A DNA stretch of 64,000 nt, taken from positions 6,389,501 to 6,453,500 of the forward strand of contig NZ_JANADR010000001.1 in assembly GCF_024199925.1 (NCBI RefSeq), in the 5' to 3' direction. The notes under the pieces are model-generated. The model was given only the letters and a program-made list of their open reading frames with translations. It ran no database searches and was not told where the DNA came from. Positions 39,930-48,886 of the stretch are shown here, piece after piece; positions within the stretch are counted from its first letter, which is position 1, and each line of letters begins with the position of its first letter. The stretch comes from Bradyrhizobium sp. CCGUVB1N3. GTDB taxonomy: Bacteria > Pseudomonadota > Alphaproteobacteria > Rhizobiales > Xanthobacteraceae. Position numbers and translations under genes: made by a program.

Positions 39930-40313
39930 TCAATACAGCGGGAAGTTCCTCGGATAGCCGCCGACATCAGCCGGCGTGCTGAGCGGCTGGCGATCGATCG
40001 GACGGTTGAGGTTCTCGCGCGCGAAGGTGGGGTAGCCAATCTCCGGCGGGAACGCGTAGTCCATGAACTTGCGGTCGCCCGGATTGACCTCGGTGCCGCC
40101 ATCGAGCCAGGAGCGCTTGCTGACATAGATGCGGGTGCGCGGGCCTTGCTGATAGACCACGTTGGGACCATTCGACCCGTAATAGACGCGGCCGCGATCG
40201 TCATAGGTGCGCTTGGTCTTGGCATCGACCGAGGCGGTCAGGCCGATGGCGGCAACGGCTCCCGCCGCAACCCACAGCGCCAATTTGTTCGCGGCAGAGA
40301 ATTTCGAGCTCAT
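39930..40313 (-). CDS. Small exported protein of unknown function
   Basis: 127 residues from the ATG at 40313, preceded by AAGGGGAC. A signal peptide or signal anchor (about 1-31, ending SVDA) is followed by a Tyr/Arg/Pro-rich mature part (RTYDDRGRVYYGSNGPNVVY, QQGPRTRIYVSKRSWLDGG, YAFPPEIGYPTFARE). No domain recognised. It probably faces the periplasm. Similar proteins are widespread in Bradyrhizobiaceae as far as I recall. Confidence 0.75.
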   Translation of the reverse strand: MSSKFSAANKLALWVAAGAVAAIGLTASVDAKTKRTYDDRGRVYYGSNGPNVVYQQGPRTRIYVSKRSWLDGGTEVNPGDRKFMDYAFPPEIGYPTFARENLNRPIDRQPLSTPADVGGYPRNFPLY

Positions 40314-40469
40314 CACGTCCCCTTCAAGCGGCAGGCCGCCAATCGATTTCATCTCATACTAGCGCGCCGGGGGTGGCTGCAACTAGGTCAATTGGGTCAC
40401 ACCGCGCCGGAATAATTGCGCCTGCGGCCAAAAGTTGCATGAAAACCAGCCACTTGAGCTTGATGCGCG

Positions 40470-41252
40470 TCAAAGCGCGCCGCGCAGCTGCGCATTGTCA
40501 GCGCCCATCAGCCAGTCCGCGGAGGCGGGCGGGCCGCAAGGGCGGCGCTTCAGCTCGGCATGGGCGAACAATTCGGCGAGCTTCGGCTCGTTGCCGGAGG
40601 TGAGCAGCGTGAGCCGGCTCAGCGTGCAGGCGATCGCGGCGCGCCGGGCCAGCAGCGCGTCGCCCTGGCACGACCAGCCGGAGATCTGCAGGCCCGGCTC
40701 CTCGATCCGCTTGAAATAGCCGAGACAGCCGGACGCCTGTCCGCTCGGGCGATACAGGGCCACGGGCCCGAACTTGCTGTCGATGACCCCGGCTGCCTCG
40801 AGCGGCGTCGCGTCCTTCAGGCCCATCCGGGCCATCATGTCGGCCGGCAGGCGTGTCGCCGGGTCGAATTCGCCGCCAGGCCGGTAGATTTCGAGCTCGG
40901 CGACCGGCACCGGCGTGTCGCCCGCCCAGCGCATGACGTCCTTGCGGCCGCCCTCAGGATGCCGAAGGATGATGTAAGCGTCTGTTTTATCGTTGGAATC
41001 GAGCCGGCTGACGGCAAAGGCGGGATGCGAGCGGTCGGCCACGCGCCAGCTTGGCCTCATTGCCGGCTCGTCGTCATGCAGGCTCGACAACTGGCCGAGC
41101 GCGGCCACGCCGAGGATGGCAAGCAGCGTCAGCGTCCCCACATAGGCGAACAGGCGCGCCAGCGTGCCGACCGTCTCGTCGGTCAGGCCTAGGACTGCCA
41201 GATGGATCCTGGTTCTGGGAAATGCGGCCGGAGTGGCCTGGTACGGCGGCAT
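40470..41252 (-). CDS. Single-pass membrane protein of unknown function
   Basis: 260 residues. One membrane helix near the N-terminus (about 32-55, LFAYVGTLTLLAILGVAAL), then a periplasmic soluble region (about 60-260) with three or four Cys and segments such as VPVAELEIYRPGGEFDPA and LISGWSCQG-like sequence. No family recognised. It is transcribed leftward, divergent from asd (127-bp gap). Its role in envelope regulation is a guess from topology. Confidence 0.75.
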   Translation of the reverse strand: MPPYQATPAAFPRTRIHLAVLGLTDETVGTLARLFAYVGTLTLLAILGVAALGQLSSLHDDEPAMRPSWRVADRSHPAFAVSRLDSNDKTDAYIILRHPEGGRKDVMRWAGDTPVPVAELEIYRPGGEFDPATRLPADMMARMGLKDATPLEAAGVIDSKFGPVALYRPSGQASGCLGYFKRIEEPGLQISGWSCQGDALLARRAAIACTLSRLTLLTSGNEPKLAELFAHAELKRRPCGPPASADWLMGADNAQLRGAL

Positions 41253-41379
41253 CCAATGCCTTCTGGCACGGTCAAAAATTGTCTTGGCGTTGTCTTGGGG
41301 GCGGTTCTCGCATAGAAGCGCTGCGCTTCCTGGTTAAGCGTGCCGCTTCGGGAAGGCCTTTTTCATCGGAGAGTGAACG

Positions 41380-42414
41380 ATGGGTTACAAAGTCGCAGTC
41401 GTCGGAGCGACCGGCAATGTCGGACGGGAAATGCTCAACATCCTCGATGAGCGCAAATTCCCCGCGGACGAGGTCGTGGCGTTGGCTTCACGCCGCAGCG
41501 TCGGCGTCGAGGTCTCCTATGGCGATCGAACATTGAAGGTCAAAGCGCTCGAGCACTACGACTTCTCCGACATCGACATCTGCCTGATGTCGGCGGGCGG
41601 CTCGGTCTCGAAGGAATGGTCGCCGAAGATCGGCGCCGCCGGCGCGGTCGTGATCGACAATTCCTCGGCCTGGCGCATGGACCCGGACGTGCCGTTGATC
41701 GTGCCGGAGGTGAACGCCGATGCGACCAAGGGCTTTGCCAAGAAGAACATCATCGCCAACCCGAACTGCTCGACCGCGCAGCTCGTCGTCGCGCTGAAGC
41801 CGCTGCACGACAAGGCGACCATCAAGCGCGTCGTGGTCTCGACCTATCAATCGGTGTCGGGCGCCGGCAAGGACGCGATGGACGAATTGTTCTCGCAGAC
41901 CAAAGCCGTCTACACCAATGACGAGCTGATCGCGAAGAAATTCCCCAAGCGCATCGCCTTCAACGTCATCCCCCACATCGACGTCTTCATGGAGGACGGC
42001 TACACCAAGGAAGAGTGGAAGATGATGGCGGAGACCAAGAAGATCCTTGATCCCAAGATCAAGCTCTCCGCGACCTGCGTGCGCGTGCCGGTCTTCGTCG
42101 GTCATTCGGAAGCCGTCAACGTCGAGTTCGAGAACCCGCTCGCCGCGGACGAGGCGCGCGAGATCCTGCGCAAGGCGCCCGGCTGTCTCGTCATCGACAA
42201 GCAGGAGCCCGGCGGCTACGCCACGCCTTACGAAGCGGCCGGCGAGGACGCGACCTATATCAGCCGCATCCGCGAGGACGCCACGGTCGAGAACGGTCTC
42301 GCGTTCTGGTGCGTGTCGGACAATCTTCGCAAGGGCGCCGCGCTCAACGCGATCCAGATCGCCGAGGTTTTGATCAACCGCAAGCTGATCACGGCGAAAA
42401 AGAAGGCGGCGTAA
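41380..42414 (+). CDS. asd: Aspartate-semialdehyde dehydrogenase
   Basis: 344 residues. It reduces aspartyl phosphate to the semialdehyde for lysine, diaminopimelate, threonine and methionine. NADP-binding VGATGNVGREML near residue 8, the catalytic Cys in NPNCSTAQ near 130 and the active-site segment VRVPVFVGHSEAVNVEFE with catalytic His near 245. Good site before the ATG. dapF at 60.9 kb uses its downstream product. A family E repeat follows. Confidence 0.97.
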   Translation: MGYKVAVVGATGNVGREMLNILDERKFPADEVVALASRRSVGVEVSYGDRTLKVKALEHYDFSDIDICLMSAGGSVSKEWSPKIGAAGAVVIDNSSAWRMDPDVPLIVPEVNADATKGFAKKNIIANPNCSTAQLVVALKPLHDKATIKRVVVSTYQSVSGAGKDAMDELFSQTKAVYTNDELIAKKFPKRIAFNVIPHIDVFMEDGYTKEEWKMMAETKKILDPKIKLSATCVRVPVFVGHSEAVNVEFENPLAADEAREILRKAPGCLVIDKQEPGGYATPYEAAGEDATYISRIREDATVENGLAFWCVSDNLRKGAALNAIQIAEVLINRKLITAKKKAA

Positions 42415-42430
42415 GACCGATCGAGATCTT

Positions 42431-42521
42431 GTATGGTGGGCAAAGCGAAGCGTGCCCACCACTTCTGATGAAATCGAGAAAAGTGGTGGGCACGGCGCGT
42501 CGCGCCTTTGCCCACCCTACA
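42431..42521. repeat. Intergenic repeat, family E, copy 4
   Basis: GTATGGTGGGCAAAGCGAAG to GCGCCTTTGCCCACCCTAC, with the same inner TGCCCACCAC/GTGGTGGGCA arms. It fills the gap between convergent asd and carbonic anhydrase. Confidence 0.88.
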
Positions 42522-42543
42522 AATTCTCGCCGCGTTGACGGAC

Positions 42544-43188
42544 CTACCCTGCATCCCCCACGCTGCGAAATTCCTTCGCGACCTTGTCGAGCACGAACAG
42601 CGATCCCTCCGCGACGCCGAAATAGGCGCCGTGGAGCTGCATCTGGCCGGCGTCGACCGCCTTGCGCACGAACGGGAAGGTCATGAGGTTTTCGAGGCTG
42701 CGGAACACCCCGGCCTTCTCGATGCGCTCGACGAATTGCGCCATCGTCTCGCGCTCGCGCTGCTCGACGACCTCGCCGGGCTTGATGAACATCTGCATCC
42801 ATTTGCCGATGAAGTCGCCGGGTGTGAGCGGCTCGATCTTGTCGACGAAGGCGCGGATGCCGCCGCATTGCGCGTGCCCGAGCACCACGATGTGCTTCAC
42901 CTTCAGCACCGTCACGGCATATTCCAGCGCCGCCGAGACGCCATGCGCGTTCTCGTCGGGCTGATACGTCGGCACCAGATTGGCGATGTTGCGGACGACG
43001 AAGAGCTCGCCCGGGCCGACGTCGAAGATCACTTCGGGCGAGACACGGGAATCGCAGCAGCCGATCACCATCACTTCCGGCGACTGCCCCTTCACCGACA
43101 GTTCGCGATAGCGGCTCTGCTCGGCCGGCAGCCGCTGGGTGGCGAAGGCCTTGTAGCCTTGCAGCAAGTGCTCAGGGAATGTGACCAT
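42544..43188 (-). CDS. Beta-carbonic anhydrase
   Basis: 214 residues. Zinc ligands are in GCCDSRVSPE near residue 45 (Cys; Asp/Arg dyad) and VLGHAQCGGIRAF near 108 (His and Cys). It interconverts CO2 and bicarbonate, supporting carboxylations. Length and motifs fit the clade of plant-type beta enzymes. It is a single gene, divergent from the CitE-like gene. Confidence 0.95.
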   Translation of the reverse strand: MVTFPEHLLQGYKAFATQRLPAEQSRYRELSVKGQSPEVMVIGCCDSRVSPEVIFDVGPGELFVVRNIANLVPTYQPDENAHGVSAALEYAVTVLKVKHIVVLGHAQCGGIRAFVDKIEPLTPGDFIGKWMQMFIKPGEVVEQRERETMAQFVERIEKAGVFRSLENLMTFPFVRKAVDAGQMQLHGAYFGVAEGSLFVLDKVAKEFRSVGDAG

Positions 43189-43299
43189 GGCCTATGCCTA
43201 ATCATATACCGCAGGGGTGAACAAGCCTTTCGAATAGGCAGTCCAGGTGCTATCGGCTCGGGCTAGAAAACATTCGAGGAACCCGGAAGGAACGCCAGC

Positions 43300-44181
43300 A
43301 TGACCCGCCCGCGCCGCAGCCATCTGTTCATGCCTGGCTCCAACCCCCGCGCGCTGGAAAAGGCCCGCAACCTGCCGGCCGACGGCCTGATCCTGGACCT
43401 GGAGGACTCCGTCGCCCCCGATGCCAAGGCGGTGGCGCGGGACCAGATCGCCGCGGCGATCGCCGCAAAAGGCTTTGGCAGGCGCGAGATCCTGATCCGG
43501 ACCAACGGTCTCGATACGCCCTGGTGGGCCGACGATGTCGCCATGGCCGCCAAGGCATCGCCGGACGGCATCCTGGTTCCAAAGGTCTCCAGCGTCGAGG
43601 ATCTCGACACGATCGGCCGGTGGCTCGCCGAACTCGGCGCGGCCCCGAACGTGAAGGTCTGGGCCATGATCGAGACCGCGCGCGCGGTGCTGCATGCCGA
43701 GGAACTGTCGGCGGCCTCGCGCGATCCCAACACGCGTCTCGTCGGCTTCGTGTTCGGGCCGAACGACATCTCGCGCGAGACGCGAATCAGGATGCTGGAG
43801 GGCCGCGCCGCGATGATCCCGATGATCACCCATTGCATCCTGGCGACGCGCGCGCACGGCCTCGAAATCCTCGATGGGCCCTATAGCGACATCAACAATT
43901 CGAGCGGCTTTGCCACCGAATGCGCGCAGGGGCGCGATCTCGGCTTCGACGGCAAGACGCTGATTCATCCCTCGCAGATCGAGGCCTGCAACGTCATCTT
44001 CACGCCGCCCGAGGAGGACGTCACGCGGGCCCGCAAAATCATCGCGGCGTTCGAATTGCCGGAGAATATCTCGCGCGGCGCCATCCGCCTCGACGGCCAG
44101 ATGGTCGAACGCCTGCACGCCGACATGGCGCGGCGCACGATCGCCATCGCGGATGCGATCGTCGCGATGGGTAAGGCGTAG
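43300..44181 (+). CDS. CoA ester lyase (CitE/HpcH-HpaI family)
   Basis: 293 residues, one TIM barrel. SHLFMPGSNPRALEKA near the start, LDLEDSVAPDAK near 30, RTNG near 66, VWAMIETARAVL near 125 and the Mg-binding DGPYSDINN near 185. The family includes citrate lyase beta, L-malyl-CoA/beta-methylmalyl-CoA lyases and (3S)-malyl-CoA thioesterase; which one cannot be said. GGAAGG precedes the ATG. Confidence 0.88.
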   Translation: MTRPRRSHLFMPGSNPRALEKARNLPADGLILDLEDSVAPDAKAVARDQIAAAIAAKGFGRREILIRTNGLDTPWWADDVAMAAKASPDGILVPKVSSVEDLDTIGRWLAELGAAPNVKVWAMIETARAVLHAEELSAASRDPNTRLVGFVFGPNDISRETRIRMLEGRAAMIPMITHCILATRAHGLEILDGPYSDINNSSGFATECAQGRDLGFDGKTLIHPSQIEACNVIFTPPEEDVTRARKIIAAFELPENISRGAIRLDGQMVERLHADMARRTIAIADAIVAMGKA

Positions 44182-44243
44182 CGCGCACGCTTAAAGGCGA
44201 CGTCCGTCTTTCTGACGTCCAGCGGACGTCTTCTCGCAACGGA

Positions 44244-44642
44244 TCATCGCTCTCTCGTCACCGCAGTAAGGTTCATCGTAAGCAAGACGCCTGGCTTAGG
44301 GAGTTCGTGGACAGAGAAAACTGTGCGCGCAGGTCTGTGGTCGCCCATCATCTCGACATAGGCAGCATTCATCGCCTCGAAGTCGGACATGTGCTGCAAG
44401 AAGACATTGATGTGAGTAACGTGGTTGAGGTCGGAGCCGACAGCATCAAGCATCACTTTGAATGAATTGAAGATCTGTCGTGTCTGGGCATCGATGTCTG
44501 CCCCTGCCAAATGTCCTGTAACCGGATCAACGCCAGCGGTCCCCCCAATCCATATATGTTCACCGACTTTGGCGATGTGACTATAAGGTCCGATCGGTTT
44601 CGGCGTGTTCGGCGGTGTGAGTGTCTCTACGCGGGATTTCAT
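44244..44642 (-). CDS. RidA-family (YjgF/YER057c/UK114) protein
   Basis: About 132 residues from the ATG at 44642 (GAGG upstream); the ATG at 44654 is also in frame. RidA enzymes hydrolyse reactive enamines/imines. The fold core GPYSHIAKVGEHIWIGGTAG, DAQTRQIFNSFKVML, and the Arg/Glu active site in ARTVFSVHELPKPG are visible. GC content is lower than that of neighbours, marking the start of an accessory stretch (44.2-46.4 kb). Confidence 0.9.
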   Translation of the reverse strand: MKSRVETLTPPNTPKPIGPYSHIAKVGEHIWIGGTAGVDPVTGHLAGADIDAQTRQIFNSFKVMLDAVGSDLNHVTHINVFLQHMSDFEAMNAAYVEMMGDHRPARTVFSVHELPKPGVLLTMNLTAVTRER

Positions 44643-44759
44643 CGTTGGCCTCATTTCGTATCTCACATACCAACTCGCCGGCAGGTCTGAAAGTCGCCCC
44701 ATCTGAGGGCAGGGCAATGGCAGATGCAAAAGAACCGGACGAGCAGTCTCTTTGCGGCC

Positions 44760-44877
44760 CATCCTTCGAGACGCCCGCCGTTGGCGGGCTCCTCAGGATG
44801 AGGTCTTAGTTTCGAGGCAAAATCTTAGACCCTCATGGTGAGGAGCGCCGCTTGCGGCGCGTCTCGAACCATGAGGC
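44760..44877. repeat. Palindromic intergenic repeat, family B, copy 2
   Basis: CATCCTTCGAGACGCCCGCC...GGCGGGCTCCTCAGGATGAGG, then CCCTCATGGTGAGGAGCGCC...GGCGCGTCTCGAACCATGAGG. The two hairpins are in the opposite order to copy 1. Confidence 0.85.
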
Positions 44878-44964
44878 GGACGCGATTGTGGCGATGAGCA
44901 GGGGTTCTCAGAAAGAGCGATATCCGCCCCCTCTGACGCCTGCGGCCGGGCAAAGCGGCAATGA

Positions 44965-45335
44965 TCACCTGTTCGGAATTCTCTCAGGGAGTGTTTGCGG
45001 TCGCTGGATTCCCGGCCGACTTGGCCCCGGTCGACCTGGTCTCGGTGGACGAGCAGCGGGTGGGCGAACTGTCGGCGGGCGTGCCACCGGGCGCTGATGT
45101 GGCCGTCGCCACCCATGCCAGCCGGCTGGACCACCCCAGCCCATGCCGCGCCGCCAATTGTAGCCACACCAGTACCAGCCGCCGCCCCGCCATCCGCCAT
45201 TGTACCAACAGTAACGGCGGCCTCACGCAGGCCCAGTGGTGCGATAAGACCCGCCTGCGAACGACCGCCGGTCGTCACGACCACCGCCGAAGCAGCCGCA
45301 ATAGCGAGCACCCATAAAGTCAATTTGCGCATCAT
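44965..45335 (-). pseudogene. Frameshifted Gly/Trp/Tyr-rich secreted protein
   Basis: From the ATG at 45335 the frame gives a signal peptide (MMRKLTLWVLAIAAASAVVV) and then AGLIAPLGLREA. At about 45217 the aromatic, Gly-rich body continues one frame over (RRYCWYNGGWRGGGWYWCGY, NWRRGMGWGGPAGWHGW), ending in a Pro/Arg-rich tail at the TGA at 44965. One base change would rejoin them. Related intact proteins are at 50170-51518, sharing the signal peptide plus PxxLRxA-style linker. Either a pseudogene or a sequencing error. Confidence 0.65.
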
Positions 45336-45423
45336 GGCTCCCTCGCTCCGCCCGAGCCCCGGAATGACGGAACGGACAGTCGCAGTTACAACACCAGGCA
45401 ACCTTGAACCATGCAGGCTTGAA

Positions 45424-45924
45424 CTATGCGGCCTTGGACTGAGTTGCGGCTGCGAGGGTATCGCGCAGGTGCTTTTCCTTCTTTTCATCGAGCGAGGTCT
45501 TGAGGACCGTTCCTCCCGCATCCTTGATCTCATTGAGAACCTTGTCTGCGGTCATGCTCTGGATCAGCAGGAACAGAACGGCATCTCCCGATTTCACCTT
45601 CGCGGCGAGATCTTTCATGAACTGATCTCTGATCCCGAAATCGGTCAGCGCGCCGCCCAATGCGCCTGCGCCGGCGCCGAGAGCTACGCCGATAAGGGGA
45701 TTCAGGAACACCAATCCAAACAGCAGTCCCCAGAAGCTGCCGCTTGCGGCGCCTGTCATCGCCGTGTTCACAAGCTGATTGAGTTTGACAGAATCTCCGG
45801 TTTTGACCGCGATCACGGCATCATGGATCTTGATCAGATACTCCTTCTGGAGCTTGAGTATTTTCTGCCGAACTTCTTCTGCCTTGGCTTCGGATGGGTA
45901 CACGATCGCAACAAGGTCTGACAT
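45424..45924 (-). CDS. DUF1269 membrane protein
   Basis: 166 residues. N-terminal soluble domain (VAIVYPSEAKAEEVRQKILK), then a Gly-rich hydrophobic hairpin (about 60-90, SFWGLLFGLVFLNPLIGVAL) and a soluble C-terminus with Lys-rich end. DUF1269 proteins are glycine-zipper-like membrane proteins seen near stress genes; function unknown. It stands alone in a lower-GC accessory segment. Confidence 0.85.
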   Translation of the reverse strand: MSDLVAIVYPSEAKAEEVRQKILKLQKEYLIKIHDAVIAVKTGDSVKLNQLVNTAMTGAASGSFWGLLFGLVFLNPLIGVALGAGAGALGGALTDFGIRDQFMKDLAAKVKSGDAVLFLLIQSMTADKVLNEIKDAGGTVLKTSLDEKKEKHLRDTLAAATQSKAA

Positions 45925-46095
45925 TGAACACTCCCGTATTGACTTGAGTGCTGCCCCTGATCCGCCTGATACGTGCCGCCTCGTTTAACACAGACCGAAA
46001 AGTCTCCTGCCGGCTAATCGGTTCCATGTGTTCACAAGTCGGAGATGGAGGGCGCACCACAAGCTTGCCTGCCCGCGCATGTGTGAGGAGGGGTG

Positions 46096-46368
46096 ATGGA
46101 TCTCAGTCAAATCATCGGCTTCGTGGCGGGTTTCGGGACAACTTTCGCCGCTCTGCCCGATCTCATTGCGATGTTGAAACGACGCTCCAGTGTCGGCATG
46201 AACCCCAGAATGGCAGCCATCACGGGCACTTTTCAAATTCTCTGGGTGATCTATGGCGTCTCAATCGGCTCGCGGAACATCGTCATCTGGAACGTAATCG
46301 CAGTCTTGACCAACTATCTTACCGTCGGGGCATACATGTACTTTCGTCGCCAGGAAGCGCGATCGTGA
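46096..46368 (+). CDS. SemiSWEET sugar transporter
   Basis: 90 residues, three membrane helices, one MtN3/saliva (SWEET) unit that works as a dimer to move sugars along a gradient. Signature GFVAGFGTTFAALPDLIAML near the start and NVIAVLTNYLTVGAYMY at the end. GAGGAGG lies 4 nt before the ATG at 46096. SemiSWEETs have been described in Bradyrhizobium. The helix-1 PQ-type motif reads PD here. Confidence 0.9.
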   Translation: MDLSQIIGFVAGFGTTFAALPDLIAMLKRRSSVGMNPRMAAITGTFQILWVIYGVSIGSRNIVIWNVIAVLTNYLTVGAYMYFRRQEARS

Positions 46369-46411
46369 TGACATAGCGTACGCACATTCGGCCGCTGTCT
46401 CCCGAACCTCG

Positions 46412-46831
46412 TTAGTGCGTCGCGCCGCCCGTGCGATCCAGCGTCTCCAGCGTTGAGGCGTTCGGGCAATAGCCCTCATAATTTTCGGCGGCAGTGCCGT
46501 CGGCGAGATCGCGGTGGCAGTGCGCCTTTTCGTTGCACAGCGCGCAGACGCGCTCCATGTCGCGCAGCAGAAGCGGCTGGGCGCGGCCGAGCTGTTCTTC
46601 GCTGATGCCGAGCTGCGCCAGCATTTTCGGAAGCTCGTTGGCGGCATGATGGCCGTGACGGACCAGCTCCTCGAGATCATCCGGCGACACGCGCAGATCG
46701 CTTGCGATCCGGTTGAAATCGGAACGATCGAGCTGCCGCATTTCGTTCAGCTCGCGGCGGTGCTTCAGCCAGCCGGCAAAGGAATCGATGAGGTTCTGCA
46801 CCACGGGATAGGGTCTGCTCTCGGTGCTCAT
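46412..46831 (-). CDS. DUF6455-like Cys-rich protein
   Basis: About 139 residues from the ATG at 46831. The helical N-terminus (LNEMRQLDRSDFNRIASDLR) is followed by RDMERVCALCNEKAHCHRDL and YEGYCPNAS. The four Cys and His suggest a zinc or Fe-S site. This matches the DUF6455 pattern I recall (formerly unknown). No function known. It sits alone with a repeat on its right side. Confidence 0.82.
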   Translation of the reverse strand: MSTESRPYPVVQNLIDSFAGWLKHRRELNEMRQLDRSDFNRIASDLRVSPDDLEELVRHGHHAANELPKMLAQLGISEEQLGRAQPLLLRDMERVCALCNEKAHCHRDLADGTAAENYEGYCPNASTLETLDRTGGATH

Positions 46832-46925
46832 GCCAAGCTCCATTCGGCGGTATTGCAGGGAGTAGAGCAGACCTGCAGGAAATTGCGTTGCGCTGGATCA
46901 AACAGGAATGATGAGGCCGCTGATC

Positions 46926-47050
46926 CCGCGTCACGGACGCGCTGCAGCGTGAAACGCTGCTCCGCAGAGCCGGGACCCATCTCGCTTCTCATCGCTGGGC
47001 CCCGGTTCAGCAGCGCACCGCTTCGCGCTGCGCCGCGTCCGGGGCACGAG
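46926..47050. repeat. Intergenic repeat, family D, copy 2
   Basis: CGCGTCACGGACGCGCTGCA at the left and GCCGCGTCCGGGGCACGAG at the right, enclosing CGCAGAGCCGGGACCCA and TGGGCCCCGGTTCAGCAGCG. Confidence 0.82.
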
Positions 47051-47060
47051 AGCAGAGCTG

Positions 47061-47846
47061 TTACGCAAACCGCTCCGCTGCCCAGGCATACAGGCTGCCG
47101 GGAATCGGCTTCTGGCCGCCGCGTCCCTTGGGCGAGATGTGCAGGCCGATGATGTCGGGGTTGGCAACGAGGTCGAGATAGTTGGACGGTTCGAAGAACA
47201 GCTTTGGCTCGGCGTGCACCGCGTAGAACGATTGCTTCGGCAGCGCCCGCTGCAATTCGCCGAAGCGGTGCGCGAGCGCAGTCAGCGCGGCGGGGCCATA
47301 AATCGCGACGCGAATATCCGAGAGACGGTTCGAGCCGCCGCGCAGGCGGCGTATCGCAAAGGTCAGGCGGTGGCGCAGCGACAGCCAGTCCGGCGTCAGC
47401 TCCTCCTGCTCCATCAGCGCCTCGAATGCGCGGACGATGCCGTGCTCGGCCGGCAGGTACAGCACGGAGTTGCCGAGCTGGCGCGGCCGCTCCCAGGCGA
47501 AATAGGGTTCTGCCGAATCGATCTCGACAGGCTTCAGGAGCAGCACATCGGCGTCGAGCCAGACGCCTGCGCTCTTAGCCATCAGCTTCATGCGGAAGAA
47601 GTCGCTGAACTGAAGCGTGGTCCAGTCGCGCCAGCTTCCGTCCGGCTGCGGCGGCCGCAGCTTTTCCGAGAACGCATGCGGCAGGATCGCTTCGGCCTCG
47701 GCATTGTCGACGCCGGCAGGTAGACCCGGAATCGTATCGAAGCTGTAGACCGTGACCTTATGTCCGGCCTTAAGCTGCGAGCGCAGACAGGTCTGGCGCA
47801 GCGCGTCCATCTTGCCATGCCAGAAGGTGACGATCTCGGGCAACAT
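47061..47846 (-). CDS. GT32-like glycosyltransferase (DXD sugar-binding)
   Basis: 261 residues. The DXD motif is in GVWLDADVLLLKP near residue 97; the upstream FSDFFRMKLMAKSAG and N-terminal IVTFWHGKMDALRQTCLRSQ are typical of the alpha-1,4-GlcNAc/mannosyl (OCH1/Gly_transf_sug) group. It probably adds a sugar to a surface polysaccharide or LPS. It is a lone gene, not in a polysaccharide cluster. Confidence 0.85.
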   Translation of the reverse strand: MLPEIVTFWHGKMDALRQTCLRSQLKAGHKVTVYSFDTIPGLPAGVDNAEAEAILPHAFSEKLRPPQPDGSWRDWTTLQFSDFFRMKLMAKSAGVWLDADVLLLKPVEIDSAEPYFAWERPRQLGNSVLYLPAEHGIVRAFEALMEQEELTPDWLSLRHRLTFAIRRLRGGSNRLSDIRVAIYGPAALTALAHRFGELQRALPKQSFYAVHAEPKLFFEPSNYLDLVANPDIIGLHISPKGRGGQKPIPGSLYAWAAERFA

Positions 47847-47903
47847 GCGGGCAAGCTATAAATGACAAACGCAAGAGGGCAAAGAACAAGAGGGCAAAGA
47901 AAA

Positions 47904-47930
47904 AGCCCCGGCGCTGTCAGCACCGGGGCT
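47904..47930 (-). terminator. Terminator after leuD
   Basis: Stem AGCCCCGG...CCGGGGCT extended by GCTG/CAGC with one C-A mismatch; on the minus strand it is followed by TTTTTC. It fits the end of the leftward leuD transcript, beyond family A copy 3. Confidence 0.75.
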
Positions 47931-47943
47931 CGAAACGGCACTA

Positions 47944-47992
47944 GAGCATGATCCGGAAAAGTGTGAAGCGGTTTTCCGAAAAGATCATGCTC
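47944..47992. repeat. Palindromic repeat, family A, copy 3
   Basis: GAGCATGATC...GATCATGCTC with inner GGAAAAGTGTGAAGCGGTTTTCC, between the leuD stop and its terminator hairpin. Confidence 0.88.
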
Positions 47993-48005
47993 AAACAACA
48001 GGATC

Positions 48006-48611
48006 TCAAGCCCAGGCGCGCTCGCGCTTGAGCTTTTCCTCGTAGGTGTCGATCGAGGCCTTCTTCTCCATCGTCAGGCCAATATCGTCGAGGCCGTTGA
48101 TCAGGCAGTGCTTGCGGAACGGATCGATCTCGAACTTGACCTTGCCGCCGTCGGGGCCGCGGATCTCCTGGTTGGGCAGGTCGATGGTGAGCGTTGCATT
48201 GGCGCCGCGCTCGGCATCGTCGAACAGCTTGTCGAGGTCTTCCTGCGAGACGCGGATCGGCAGAATGCCGTTCTTGAAGCAGTTGTTGTAGAAGATGTCG
48301 CCGAACGAGGTCGAGATCACGCAGCGGATGCCGAAGTCGAGCAGCGCCCAGGGCGCGTGCTCGCGGCTCGAGCCGCAGCCGAAATTGTCGCCGGCAACCA
48401 TCACCTTGGCGTTGCGGTAAGCCGGCTGGTTGAGCACGAAATCCGGATTCTCGCTGCCGTCGTCCTTGTAGCGCTGCTCGGAGAAAAGCCCCTTGCCAAG
48501 GCCGGTGCGCTTGATGGTCTTCAGATACTGCTTCGGAATGATCATGTCGGTGTCGACATTGATGATCTTCAGCGGCGCCGCGACGCCTTCCAGCGTGGTG
48601 AATTTGTCCAT
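48006..48611 (-). CDS. leuD: 3-isopropylmalate dehydratase small subunit
   Basis: 201 residues. The swivel domain of the aconitase superfamily: [20 protein letters not shown] near residue 20 and [20 protein letters not shown] near 76. With LeuC (51893-53299) it isomerises 2- to 3-isopropylmalate. leuC and leuD are transcribed in the same direction but about 3.3 kb apart with unrelated small genes between, unlike the joined leuCD of enterobacteria. Confidence 0.97.
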   Translation of the reverse strand: MDKFTTLEGVAAPLKIINVDTDMIIPKQYLKTIKRTGLGKGLFSEQRYKDDGSENPDFVLNQPAYRNAKVMVAGDNFGCGSSREHAPWALLDFGIRCVISTSFGDIFYNNCFKNGILPIRVSQEDLDKLFDDAERGANATLTIDLPNQEIRGPDGGKVKFEIDPFRKHCLINGLDDIGLTMEKKASIDTYEEKLKRERAWA

Positions 48612-48719
48612 GTTGCGCTTCCCGGGTAGGTCAGGGGAACGGCTGTTTATCCCGATCGGGGCCCAAATCCTAGGCCAAATTCGGCAGATCTCGTCTGCTT
48701 ATTGCCACGAGGGAGGTGC

Positions 48720-48857
48720 GCTCCCTCTCCAGCTTGCGGGAGAGGGTTGGGGTGAGGGTGTCTCCCCAACCGATGGCCCCTGTGTGGAGACAGCCCCCAC
48801 CCGCGCCTTCGGCGCGACCTCCCCCGCAAGCGGGAGAGGTTGACCGAGCCTGCGGCC
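48720..48857. repeat. Intergenic repeat, family F
   Basis: CTCCCTCTCCAGCTTGCGGG and CCCCGCAAGCGGGAGAGG form inverted arms about 90 bp apart, with GGTGAGGGTG and GCGCCTTCGGCGCG hairpins inside. Together with flanks it fills the 275-bp gap between leuD and the zincin gene. Confidence 0.75.
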
Positions 48858-48886
48858 CAATCGATCCAACCTCACGCCATTCCGCT

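Noticed and set aside
46096..46368. Start at the upstream GTG (46093)
   Set aside because: The GAGGAGG site spaces better with the ATG at 46096.
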